A program made the translations under genes and the position numbers. The notes below the pieces were generated by a model. The model did not search any database, was not told the DNA's origin, and saw only the letters and a list, made by a program, of their open reading frames with translations. DNA of 64,000 nucleotides from Bradyrhizobium sp. KBS0727 (GTDB lineage Bacteria > Pseudomonadota > Alphaproteobacteria > Rhizobiales > Xanthobacteraceae), in the NCBI RefSeq assembly GCF_005937885.2, contig NZ_CP042176.1:6195501-6259500 (forward strand). The letters are read 5' to 3'. Positions 35,904-43,620 of the stretch are shown in pieces. Positions within the stretch are counted from its first letter, which is position 1. Every line of letters begins with the position of its first letter.

Positions 35904-36839
35904 TCAGACCCTCTCGTGGGACTGACGTTGGGACTGCGCTCCGGATCGAGCTTCGGGCGCGACATCGCCGACCGATACGACGTTGATGCTGATCTCCATG
36001 CCGACATAGGCGTCGGCCGAACCGAGATAGCAGCCGTGCAGCGGGATCGCCTGGCGCGGGTCGCGCGCCACAGCGACGCGGATCAGGTCGCGGGTGCCGA
36101 CGATGCCGTTGGTCGGATCGAACTCGATCCAGCCGGCGCTCGGCAGATAGACCTGCACCCAGGCATGGGTCGAGCCGCCGCCGACATAGCCGTGCGCACT
36201 GTCGCCGGGAATGAACAGGTAACCGGAGACGAACCGCGCGGCGATGCCGAGCCGACGCAATGCCTCGATCATGAACATCGCATAATCGCGGCAGGTGCCC
36301 GAGCCGGTCTGCAGCGTGTCGAGCGGATGCTGGGTGCCCTGCTCGTGGCGCTTGCGATAGGTGAAGGCCTCGCGGATGCCGTGGGTCATGCCGCTGAGAA
36401 TGTTGATGGTCGGTGTCGGCCCGTCCGCGTCGAGAAACTGCCGCGCCCACGCCGACAGCTCGCCGTTCGGATCGCCATATTGCGGCGCGATGAACTGCTC
36501 GAGGTCGGGAAATTCCTCGCGGTCGTAGAGGAACGGATAGAAATAGGCGGTGTCGTCGGGGGTCAGCGCAAACTCTTCCGCCGGATTGTGCTCGACGGTC
36601 GCCATCGAGGTGAACGACAGCGTTTCCGCGCGCTCGTCGAAGGTCGCGATCGCGACGCTGTTGCCGAACACGTCGTGGATCCAGCGCAGCGACATCGGCT
36701 GCGGCGAAATCTCGAGGCTAGACGACAGCACGCGCAGGTCATGGCCGTCGCGCGGGCGCAGCATGATTCGATGCTCGCCAAACGCCACCGGGCGGTTGTA
36801 GCGATATACGGTCTTGTGGTGAATGGTCAGGAGCGGCAT
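35904..36839 (-). CDS. Transglutaminase-like protein (first of a pair)
   Basis: A 311-aa protein with the N-terminal beta domain (LTIHHKTVYRYNRPVAFGEH) and transglutaminase core: GSGTCRDYAMFMIEALRRLG holds the nucleophile Cys, GGSTHAWVQVYLPSAG the His and WIEFDPTNG the Asp, all intact. DAYVGMEISINVV ends the domain. It starts the operon with the second transglutaminase gene. In other bacteria such pairs accompany alpha-E and ATP-grasp genes; neither is present here. Confidence 0.87.
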   Translation of the reverse strand: MPLLTIHHKTVYRYNRPVAFGEHRIMLRPRDGHDLRVLSSSLEISPQPMSLRWIHDVFGNSVAIATFDERAETLSFTSMATVEHNPAEEFALTPDDTAYFYPFLYDREEFPDLEQFIAPQYGDPNGELSAWARQFLDADGPTPTINILSGMTHGIREAFTYRKRHEQGTQHPLDTLQTGSGTCRDYAMFMIEALRRLGIAARFVSGYLFIPGDSAHGYVGGGSTHAWVQVYLPSAGWIEFDPTNGIVGTRDLIRVAVARDPRQAIPLHGCYLGSADAYVGMEISINVVSVGDVAPEARSGAQSQRQSHERV

Positions 36840-36935
36840 CGTTCAACAATCATCGATTCTGGGTGCTCTAATCTAGAGTGAACGTTGCTCATTTGCAGGT
36901 CGTCTGCCGCTTGAATAGGCACCAATCAGGGAAAT

Positions 36936-37745
36936 TTGCTGTTGAACCCCGCAGACGACACAGTCTTACTTCTGGGAACCGAGGATGTTCCCCCGGTCCG
37001 TGAGTACAACGCGGCGGGACGCTCGCCGTTCTTTCTCACCTGCGACCATTACGGCCGGCTGATTCCGCGCGTACTCGGCGATCTCGGGCTGCCCGAGAGC
37101 GAACTTGTGCGGCACATCGCATGGGACATCGGCATTGCCGGCGTCGCGGAGTCCTTGTCGAAACAGCTCGACGCGCACCTGATCGTGCAGCGCTACTCGC
37201 GGCTGGTGATCGACTGCAACCGCCCGCCGCATGTCGCAGGCGCGATCCCGCGCATCAGCGAGGCCACCACCATTTCCGGCAACGAGGGCCTTGCGCGCGA
37301 GGCCGCGCAAATGCGGCGCGCGGAAATCTTCGATCCCTATCACCACCGCATCGACGCGATCATCGATGCGCGCCGAGCCGCCGGCCTGCCGACGGTGCTG
37401 GTGTCGCTGCATAGTTTCACGCCTGCTTATGCCGGGATCGCGCGGCCGTGGCATATCGGCACGCTCTATCACCGCGACACCCATCTGCCGCCGCTGCTGC
37501 TGAAACTGTTGCGCGCCGAGGGCGATCTCGTGGTCGGCGACAACGAGCCCTATGCCGTGAGCGATGATACCGACTACACCATTCCCGTGCACGGCGAAGC
37601 ACGCGGCCTGATCAATACCGGCATCGAGATCCGCCAGGATTTGATCTCGGATCCCGCCGGCGAGAAATCCTGGGCCGATCGACTGGCGCGGATTTTGACC
37701 GAGGTCGAGCCGCTGCTGCGGGCGCAGGGGTTGCTTTCTGCCTAA
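36936..37745 (+). CDS. N-formylglutamate amidohydrolase family protein
   Basis: A 269-aa zinc-hydrolase-like protein. SPFFLTCDHYGRLIPRVLGD, HIAWDIGIAGVAESLS and YSRLVIDCNRPP give the metal-binding residues of the family, with LVSLHSFTPAYAG and DNEPYAV downstream. Members hydrolyse N-formyl-L-glutamate at the end of histidine breakdown, but many copies outside hut clusters act on other amides, and no hut gene is here. The start is a TTG (36936, or six bases later) with AGGGA upstream. It is divergent from the transglutaminase pair with 96 bases between starts and overlaps the convergent DUF3592 gene by four bases. Confidence 0.82.
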   Translation: MLLNPADDTVLLLGTEDVPPVREYNAAGRSPFFLTCDHYGRLIPRVLGDLGLPESELVRHIAWDIGIAGVAESLSKQLDAHLIVQRYSRLVIDCNRPPHVAGAIPRISEATTISGNEGLAREAAQMRRAEIFDPYHHRIDAIIDARRAAGLPTVLVSLHSFTPAYAGIARPWHIGTLYHRDTHLPPLLLKLLRAEGDLVVGDNEPYAVSDDTDYTIPVHGEARGLINTGIEIRQDLISDPAGEKSWADRLARILTEVEPLLRAQGLLSA

Positions 37746-38716
37746 CCGTGAACCGCCGTGTAGTAGGTGAGGCCCGCGAACCCGGCTGCGAGCAGCCACA
37801 ACACCCAGGCAAAACTGGTGCGCGGGTTCAGCGTCGCCTCCGACGGATTGAGCGGATTGACATAGACCTTGACGGCGGCGCCGTCCTGATAGGCCGTCAT
37901 GAACTTGCGCATCAGCCAGCCCGACGTCGAGTTGCTGCCGGTGGCAAAGCGGGCTTCGATGGCGGTGTAGTCGACATCGTTGAACCGGTAGGCGTACGAC
38001 ACCTGCCGCTGATACATCACCGCGCCGCGCGATCCCTGCTCGGTCGGCGCTGCCCGGTATTGTTCGACATCCGACATCTTGATGGTGCCGGACACGACCG
38101 GCCATTTCGTCGCCAGCCGCACCTGCTTTTGCATCACCAGTGCGAACAGCGCGATGACGACACCGAACGCGCCGAACGCGATCACGAGCGGCGACAGCTT
38201 TGGATCCGCCAGCCGCGCCGAGAGAAATTCGGACAACCGGTTGAGGCCGAACACCGAGCCGAACACGATCGCCAGCACCACCGCGGTGCCGATGCCGAGG
38301 CAGCCCCACAGGCCCGTCGGCAGGTCGCGTTCCAGCACGGCTTCGTTCGGATGCAGCTGGTTGTAGAACACCGTGACCGGCGTGCCCGCCGGATAACGCG
38401 CGATGGTTTCCGCGACTTCGAAATTGCCGCGGTCCTCGCCGATGCTGACGCGGTTGTTGCGCAGCAGCTGGCCCCTGACGGTGTATTCGTAAACGATGTT
38501 GGCGAAGTTGCGCTGCTCTAAGCGATGGCCATCTTCGCGGTCGCTGTCCATCACCCGGATCTCGCGCACTTCGGAATTCGAGATCACCACCTTGCCCGCA
38601 GCCGACGGCCATTCGCGGGCGGCGCGCACCTGCAACGTCTTGTAGGCGGCGGCGACCAGAATGAGCCCGAGCGGCGCGAGCAGCATCAGGTAAACGTACC
38701 ACGGCAGATTTGGCAT
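37742..38716 (-). CDS. DUF3592 membrane protein with two repeated domains
   Basis: A 324-aa protein with a helix near the N-terminus (WYVYLMLLAPLGLILVAA), two in the middle (LGIGTAVVLAIVFGSVFGLN and VIAFGAFGVVIALFALVM) and one at the end. Between them two DUF3592 units repeat the pattern of W-P..G.I..S...E followed by Y.Y...G, then Y..G..V.V.YNQLHPNEAVLE in the first and Y.DGAAVKVYVNPLNPSEATLN in the second. Function unknown; an inner-membrane location is inferred. Confidence 0.8.
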   Translation of the reverse strand: MPNLPWYVYLMLLAPLGLILVAAAYKTLQVRAAREWPSAAGKVVISNSEVREIRVMDSDREDGHRLEQRNFANIVYEYTVRGQLLRNNRVSIGEDRGNFEVAETIARYPAGTPVTVFYNQLHPNEAVLERDLPTGLWGCLGIGTAVVLAIVFGSVFGLNRLSEFLSARLADPKLSPLVIAFGAFGVVIALFALVMQKQVRLATKWPVVSGTIKMSDVEQYRAAPTEQGSRGAVMYQRQVSYAYRFNDVDYTAIEARFATGSNSTSGWLMRKFMTAYQDGAAVKVYVNPLNPSEATLNPRTSFAWVLWLLAAGFAGLTYYTAVHG

Positions 38717-38818
38717 GAACTTCCCCCAGAGACGACGCCGGGATTAGACGCGCCGTCGCGGCTTAGGGTTCAACAAGCCTGGGGTTCAACAGGCCTTGGG
38801 ATCATGCCGGCCTGCGCG

Positions 38819-39436
38819 TCACCTTGCCCGCGTCAGCGCCAGCCAGATGCCGCCGCCGATCATGAAGCCGCCGGAGACGCGCGACAAAAGCCGGGTGCGC
38901 TTGGCCGAGAAGAACCGCCGCGCCCGCCCCGCCAGCACCGCATAGATCGTATCGGTGACCGCGCCGGTGGCCATGAAGGTGAAGCCGAGCAGGACCACCT
39001 GCGAGAAGTGATCCCGGCTCATGTCCATGAACTGCGGAATGAACGCGCCGAAGAAAATCAGCACCTTCGGATTACTCAACAGCACCAGAAAGCCCTGCAG
39101 GAAAAACCCGCCGCGCGGCGGTGGCGGCGGCTCGTCGGCCTTGACGCCCTCGACCGGCGACCACACCAGCTTGATGCCGAGCCAGACCAGATAGGCCGCA
39201 CCGGCAAATCGCACCCAGTCGAACCAGTAGCCCATGGTCGCCATCAGCGAGGTCAGTCCGACCGCGACGATGCCGATCACGATGGTCAGGCCGGCCTGAA
39301 CGCCGGCGATGTTGGTCAGCGCCGCGCGCGTGCCATGCCGCAGGCCGTTGGCGATGACCAGCGTCACCACCGGACCCGGAATGAGCGCCAGCGCGACGCA
39401 GGCGGCGACGAAAGCGAGATAGGCCTGAAGGGACAT
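38819..39436 (-). CDS. LysE/RhtB-family exporter (second in window)
   Basis: A 205-aa membrane protein. ALALIPGPVVTLVIANGLRH carries the canonical PGP motif, followed by GTRAALTNIAGVQAGL and a Pro-rich cytoplasmic loop (EPPPPPRGG). LVLLSNPKVLIFFGAFIPQF is the conserved NPK motif. The ATG at 39436 has GGG upstream and starts just before the first helix. It is not similar enough to the LysE gene at 23982 to be a recent duplicate. Confidence 0.88.
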   Translation of the reverse strand: MSLQAYLAFVAACVALALIPGPVVTLVIANGLRHGTRAALTNIAGVQAGLTIVIGIVAVGLTSLMATMGYWFDWVRFAGAAYLVWLGIKLVWSPVEGVKADEPPPPPRGGFFLQGFLVLLSNPKVLIFFGAFIPQFMDMSRDHFSQVVLLGFTFMATGAVTDTIYAVLAGRARRFFSAKRTRLLSRVSGGFMIGGGIWLALTRAR

Positions 39437-39552
39437 GGGGAAATCCGGTGAGAGGCGATTTTTCGAATTATGCATGCGGCAGGTGGAGATGGAAACCGGG
39501 CTTGGGGACCACGCACGACCCAACGGGGTATGTCGAACTGGCACCTGGCGCG

Positions 39553-39678
39553 GTCATGCCCGCCCTTTGTGCCGGGCATCCACGTCTTTGCCCAAACGCG
39601 CAAGATAGACATGGATGGCCGGGACATAGGCGAGCGGAAGCGAAGCCGTCCTGCGGACGGCTGTGCCCGGTCATGACG
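39553..39678. repeat. Paired REP-like palindromes with insert
   Basis: GGTCATGCCCGCCCTTTGTG..GCATCCACGTCTT faces ATGGATGGCCGGGACATAGG..CCCGGTCATGACG. It occupies much of the 331-base gap before the ArsR gene. Confidence 0.75.
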
Positions 39679-39704
39679 AGCACTGAGAAACTCAATTTCT
39701 CCGA

Positions 39705-39735
39705 TTGACTAATCCATAGCTCATCAGTTATGGAT
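39705..39735 (+). promoter_or_regulatory. Promoter and operator of the first ArsR/AHSA1 cluster
   Basis: TTGACT (39705-39710) and TATGGA (39729-39734) are 18 bases apart. ATCCATA (39712-39718) and TATGGAT (39729-39735) form a 7-base inverted repeat over the promoter, and CCATAGC occurs again at 39741. Confidence 0.55.
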
Positions 39736-39767
39736 CAAACCCATAGCCAACGGGTTATCGATCCCAC

Positions 39768-40091
39768 ATGCCGAACGCTTCCGATACATTGTTCAAAACG
39801 CTCGCCGATCCGACCCGGCGGGCGATCTTCGAGCAATTGTGCCGCAAGGGCGAGCAGACGGTCGGTGCCCTGACGACCCAGGCCGGGGTCTCGCAACCGG
39901 CCGTCTCGAAGCATCTCGGCGTCCTGAAACAGGCCGGACTGGTGCGCGACCGCCACGAAGGCCGCCAGACCCACTACAGCGCGCAACTCGGCGCGCTCGG
40001 CCCGCTGATCGACTGGACCAGCGAGATGGCCGGCTTCTGGCAAAGCCGGTTCGATCACCTCGAAGACCTGCTCAAAAGGATGGACCAGTGA
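39768..40091 (+). CDS. ArsR-family repressor
   Basis: A 107-aa winged-helix protein: LFKTLADPTRRAIFEQLCRK, VGALTTQAGVSQPAVSKHLG as recognition helix, and LVRDRHEGRQTHYSAQ as wing. It lacks the metal-binding CxC of ArsR/SmtB, so it belongs to the metal-independent branch usually paired with AHSA1 proteins. Its stop overlaps the GTG of the next gene (GTGA). It probably represses its own operon through the palindrome at 39712-39735. Confidence 0.9.
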   Translation: MPNASDTLFKTLADPTRRAIFEQLCRKGEQTVGALTTQAGVSQPAVSKHLGVLKQAGLVRDRHEGRQTHYSAQLGALGPLIDWTSEMAGFWQSRFDHLEDLLKRMDQ

Positions 40092-40498
40092 ACGCACCCG
40101 CGACCGAAATCAGTACAGTCATCGTCGAACGCGAAATCGCCTTCCCGCCGGAAAAGATCTGGCGCGCGCTGACGCAACCGCATTTGATCGAGGAGTGGCT
40201 GATGAAGAGCGACTTCAAGCCCGCGGTGGATCACCGTTTCAGTTTTCGCGCCGACTGGGGCTCGGTTGACTGTCAGGTCCTGACAATCGAGACCGGCAAG
40301 ACATTGTCCTACACCTGGGCGGCCATGGGTCTGGACAGCGTCGTCACCTGGACCCTGACGCCATCAGGCGCGGGGACGCTGCTGCGCATGGAGCAGTCGG
40401 GCTTCCGTCCGGACCAGAAGCAGGCTTTTCATGGCGCCCGGTTCGGTTGGCAGAAATTCCTCGCAAGTCTCGAACAGGTATTGGCGCGGATCGAGTGA
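40088..40498 (+). CDS. AHSA1/SRPBCC-domain protein
   Basis: A 136-aa protein starting at GTG 40088 (VNAPATEISTVIVEREIAFP). PPEKIWRALTQPHLIEEWLM and GWQKFLASLEQVL are the ends of the helix-grip fold that binds hydrophobic ligands. The overlap with the ArsR gene indicates coupled translation. Ligand unknown; such proteins may sense or sequester lipophilic compounds for the paired regulator. Confidence 0.88.
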   Translation: MNAPATEISTVIVEREIAFPPEKIWRALTQPHLIEEWLMKSDFKPAVDHRFSFRADWGSVDCQVLTIETGKTLSYTWAAMGLDSVVTWTLTPSGAGTLLRMEQSGFRPDQKQAFHGARFGWQKFLASLEQVLARIE

Positions 40499-40577
40499 GG
40501 CAAAGATCGATTGAAGCGCTGCTAGGCAACGCCTCGCCGCCACCCATCACGCGTTAGTACCGAAAACGGATCCCCTC

Positions 40578-40793
40578 ATGAAAGATGCCACCCTACGCTC
40601 GATCATTCGCTGGACTCACATCATCTGCGCGATTCCCATCATCGGCTACATCTATAGCCCGTTCGAGGTGCTTCCGGATTATGCTCCCCCGACCCGATTC
40701 GTATTCTTTCCGGTCATGTTGCTGTCGGGGCTCTGGATGTGGAAGGGCCATGTTGTTCGACGGCTCGTTAATCGGGACATGAGGGTGCAATGA
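40578..40793 (+). CDS. Small two-helix membrane protein, 71 aa
   Basis: It starts MKDATLRSIIRWTHIICAIP; hydrophobic segments are IICAIPIIGYIY and FVFFPVMLLSGLWMW, with a basic tail VRRLVNRDMRVQ. It overlaps the next gene by four bases (ATGA), so it belongs to the ArsR/AHSA1 operon. I recognise no named family. Confidence 0.72.
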   Translation: MKDATLRSIIRWTHIICAIPIIGYIYSPFEVLPDYAPPTRFVFFPVMLLSGLWMWKGHVVRRLVNRDMRVQ

Positions 40794-41221
40794 CTCCATC
40801 GCAGCGCATCGACCAGCTGATCGCCGGAATTACCGACTGGCGCGGCGAGACCTTTGCCGGCCTCCGCAAGACCATCCTAGAAGCCGACCGCGAAATCATC
40901 GAGGAGTGGAAGTGGATGGGCAGCCCGGTATGGTCGCGTGACGGCATCATCGCCGTCGCCAACGCCCACAAAGGCAAGGTGAAGCTGACCTTCATGTACG
41001 GGGCGAAGCTTGCCGATCCCGACAAGCTGTTCAACGCCGGCCTCGAAGGCAACGAACGGCGCGCGATCGATTTTCTCGAGGGCGACAAGATCAATCAGCG
41101 GGCGCTGAAAGATCTCATCCGCGCCGCCATCGAATACAATCAGAGCCGGTTGAAGAAGAAAGCGCCGGTGAAGAAGAAAGCGCCTGCGCCTAGCGGCGCG
41201 AAAAAGGCCAAGAAGGCTTGA
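40790..41221 (+). CDS. DUF1801-domain protein
   Basis: A 143-aa protein. ADREIIEEWKWMGSPVWSRD then GIIAVANAHKGKVKLTFMYG is the DUF1801 (YdhG-like) core; the last 25 residues are a Lys/Ala tail (KKKAPVKKKAPAPSGAKKAK). The family often accompanies AHSA1 proteins. It ends the operon begun at 39768. Function unknown; the basic tail suggests contact with nucleic acid. Confidence 0.85.
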   Translation: MTPSQRIDQLIAGITDWRGETFAGLRKTILEADREIIEEWKWMGSPVWSRDGIIAVANAHKGKVKLTFMYGAKLADPDKLFNAGLEGNERRAIDFLEGDKINQRALKDLIRAAIEYNQSRLKKKAPVKKKAPAPSGAKKAKKA

Positions 41222-41257
41222 AGTCTTTTTTCCTCGCCCGACGCGGACCAAACTGAA

Positions 41258-41277
41258 AGCCCGCCCGAGGGCGGGCT
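41258..41277. terminator. Hairpin AGCCCGCCC / GGGCGGGCT between convergent genes
   Basis: Nine-base perfect arms. On the minus strand TTTC follows, on the plus strand CTCTC; it probably stops both operons weakly. Confidence 0.5.
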
Positions 41278-41338
41278 CTCTCTCCAAATTCAAGCCTGGT
41301 GGTCGAAGATCATTCGACCATCACAGGGACATTGAATT

Positions 41339-41725
41339 CTAGCGCGACGATAGCTGGGGTGGTCGCGCCATCACGAAGTAGCCAGACCCCGCCGCGCCGA
41401 AAAGATAGATGAGCGCCGCAATCCACCCCATTGCGTTCAACGTGCCTGCTGCGGTCCCCATGACAACGACAATCAACCCGACGGCGTCCCCGACAATGGT
41501 GGCGATGAACACGCTGCGCATGAATTCCGACGAGCCGTCCCGGGCAAACCAGAAAATTAAACCCAACCCCACCAGCGCGGCACCAAACAATCGCGCCATC
41601 AGCAGGGTTGCAGCCGAAGTTGCCATTCCATAACTAGCCGCGACTTGTTCGGGCGCCAGAACAAAACCAACACCATGCACCAGGGCAAGAACAGCAATGA
41701 TTGCGAAAAATGTTTTAACCGTCAT
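41339..41725 (-). CDS. Four-helix membrane protein, 128 aa, unknown
   Basis: It starts MTVKTFFAIIAVLALVHGVG at 41725 with AAGGGGG upstream. Four hydrophobic helices are spread over its length, the last LIYLFGAAGSGYFVMARPP. FWFARDGSSEFMRS is the main polar loop. It resembles small membrane proteins of unknown function (helix pairs with GFVLAPEQVAASYGM, as in some DUF4345-like proteins). Single gene. Confidence 0.7.
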   Translation of the reverse strand: MTVKTFFAIIAVLALVHGVGFVLAPEQVAASYGMATSAATLLMARLFGAALVGLGLIFWFARDGSSEFMRSVFIATIVGDAVGLIVVVMGTAAGTLNAMGWIAALIYLFGAAGSGYFVMARPPQLSSR

Positions 41726-41863
41726 AGCGTATACCCCCTTTTCAACGCCGCCAGCGAAATGCCGATCGGCATCTGCCAGCACATCGGAAATGCTCCAAGG
41801 ATGCAAGAAACGTTATGCGTGCGAACGAACTGAGCTAACGGCTGCTGCATCGCACCCACGCGG

Positions 41864-42844
41864 CTATTCGATCACCTCATCAGCGCGGCCGAGCAACGAT
41901 TGGGGAACTGTAAGGCCGAACAACTTGGCGGTCTTGAGATTGATGACCATCTCGACCTTCGTGGACTGCTGGACCGGCAAATCAGCGGGCTTCTCGCCCT
42001 TGAGAATCCGACCCGTGTAGATGCCGACTAGATGGTATGCGTCCGTGAGACTGCCTCCGTAGCTTACAAGGCCGCCCGCTGCCGCGAACGCGCGAAGCTG
42101 GTAGATTGTGGGCATCGCATGGCGGATGGTCAGCGCGCCGAGTTGCTCGCTCCGACTATTGAAGAATGGCTCACCTCCGATCACGAGCCCACCTGCTCGC
42201 AGCTCGACCAAGCGTGCAAAGACCGTATCGAAGTCTCGGTCGGTACTGGCGTGCAGGACGTGAAGCTGCAGTCCGAGGGTGTGGGCCGCCGCCTGAAGTT
42301 CCTTCGATGTGGTCTCAGCACGCGCGGGGTCGGTTGGGTTGACGAGCGCGGCAATGATGGTCGCGGTGGGAGCCAATTCGTGCAGCAGCTGCAGCCGCTT
42401 CGGCCCTAGCTCCACATCCAGGATGCTCACGCCAGTGATGTTACCGCCGGGCCGACTCATGCTGGCGACAAGTCCCACCTCGACCGGGTCGAACCCTGCC
42501 ACGAAGGCGATCGGAATTGTCGGGGTTGCTTCCTTTGCCGCCTTTGCCGCAGGGCCGTTCGCGACAATCACGGCCACCTGACGCCGAACGAGATCGGCTG
42601 CTAGCGCGGGCAGCCTATCGTATTGATTCTCAGCAAAGCGGTATTCCATCACGACGTTCTGGCCCTCGACATAGCCGACTTCTTTCAGGCCGCTGCGGAA
42701 CGCCGTCAAAAGTTGCGGGTCTTCGCCAGATGCCCTGGTGCCGAGGAACCCAACCACAGGCATCCGCGGCTGCTGCGCTCGCGCCGCGAGCGGCCATGCG
42801 ACCGCCGCGCCGCCCATCAGTTTGATGAATTTCCGCCGTCGCAT
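41864..42844 (-). CDS. ABC-type substrate-binding protein (ABC_sub_bind/TrpX-like)
   Basis: A 326-aa exported protein. The leader MRRRKFIKLMGGAAVAWPLA with RRRKF is Tat-like and cut near ARA-Q. The mature part begins MPVVGFLGTRASGEDPQLLT and shows VEGQNVVMEYRFAENQYDRL, GVSILDVELGPKRLQLLHEL and LVSYGGSLTDAYHLVGIYTG, the pattern of a large expanded family in Bradyrhizobium. No permease or ATPase gene is adjacent, which is common for this family. Ligand unknown. The 210 bases between its start and the next gene contain nothing recognised. Confidence 0.88.
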   Translation of the reverse strand: MRRRKFIKLMGGAAVAWPLAARAQQPRMPVVGFLGTRASGEDPQLLTAFRSGLKEVGYVEGQNVVMEYRFAENQYDRLPALAADLVRRQVAVIVANGPAAKAAKEATPTIPIAFVAGFDPVEVGLVASMSRPGGNITGVSILDVELGPKRLQLLHELAPTATIIAALVNPTDPARAETTSKELQAAAHTLGLQLHVLHASTDRDFDTVFARLVELRAGGLVIGGEPFFNSRSEQLGALTIRHAMPTIYQLRAFAAAGGLVSYGGSLTDAYHLVGIYTGRILKGEKPADLPVQQSTKVEMVINLKTAKLFGLTVPQSLLGRADEVIE

Positions 42845-43054
42845 GTGTCCCCCATAAGGACCACGCCTTGCGCAATTCCTTGACCTTAGCACTTCCGACC
42901 GGGCAGCGAGTGAGAAATGGCAGGCAGTCGAGCCGAAATGCCTATCAGGCTCGAAGTCTGAATTGGGTCGTTTGCGACCGGGTTATGCCAGCAGCAAGTC
43001 CGGTCGTGTTCGCCACGCCGCCGAAAGCGGCGGTATGGAGTATTGGCTCCAGCG

Positions 43055-43609
43055 CTAGCGTCCTTCCATCGCCGCGGTCATCCACTCCGACATCTTCGCA
43101 GAGCCGAGAAAATCCAGCGCGGCGCGCTGGATGCCGGTCGCATCGCCGCTACCCTTGGCCACCGCGACCATCAGGTCGCAGCGGTGTGACACCGCGATAC
43201 CGACAGCGGTGTGGCGCGACCCGTCGGACATGGCGAGATCGTAGGGCCTGATGCGGCCGGGCATATCGGCGATGCGAACCACTTTGCCCGGCTGCAGCGG
43301 CGCGAAATGCTCGCTGATCAGATCGAGATCGGCGACGCGATCGACTTCGTCGTCATCGGCAACGCCGGTGTCGCAGTTGCAGAAGCCGACCTTGGGACGG
43401 ACATAGACCTCGACCTCGCCGCCGCAGCCGGCCGCGCCGCAGCGGAATGCCTTGCCGGCGGGCCAGCCGTCGCGGGGAAACGGCCAGGCGATTTCCTGCC
43501 ATTCCGCTTTCCCAGGGTTTTCGCCCGGCGCGGCACGTTGATAGGCGGCGCCGCCCGACAACGCGCCGAGCGCGACGATCCCGGCCACGATGAGGAGCCC
43601 GCGCCGCAC
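43055..43609 (-). CDS. Exported Cys-containing hypothetical protein, 184 aa
   Basis: The start is GTG at 43609, with AGGA upstream; the leader VRRGLLIVAGIVALGALSGG is a signal or anchor. The body has FRCGAAGCGGEVEVYVRPKV then GFCNCDTGVADDDEVDRVAD, a Cys cluster (CxxxxC and CxC) that may bind metal or form disulfides. It follows the LVIVD-repeat gene by 11 bases, so they form an operon, and the cytochrome P460 gene is divergent from that operon. No family recognised. Confidence 0.72.
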   Translation of the reverse strand: MRRGLLIVAGIVALGALSGGAAYQRAAPGENPGKAEWQEIAWPFPRDGWPAGKAFRCGAAGCGGEVEVYVRPKVGFCNCDTGVADDDEVDRVADLDLISEHFAPLQPGKVVRIADMPGRIRPYDLAMSDGSRHTAVGIAVSHRCDLMVAVAKGSGDATGIQRAALDFLGSAKMSEWMTAAMEGR

Positions 43610-43620
43610 GCGTCACATTC

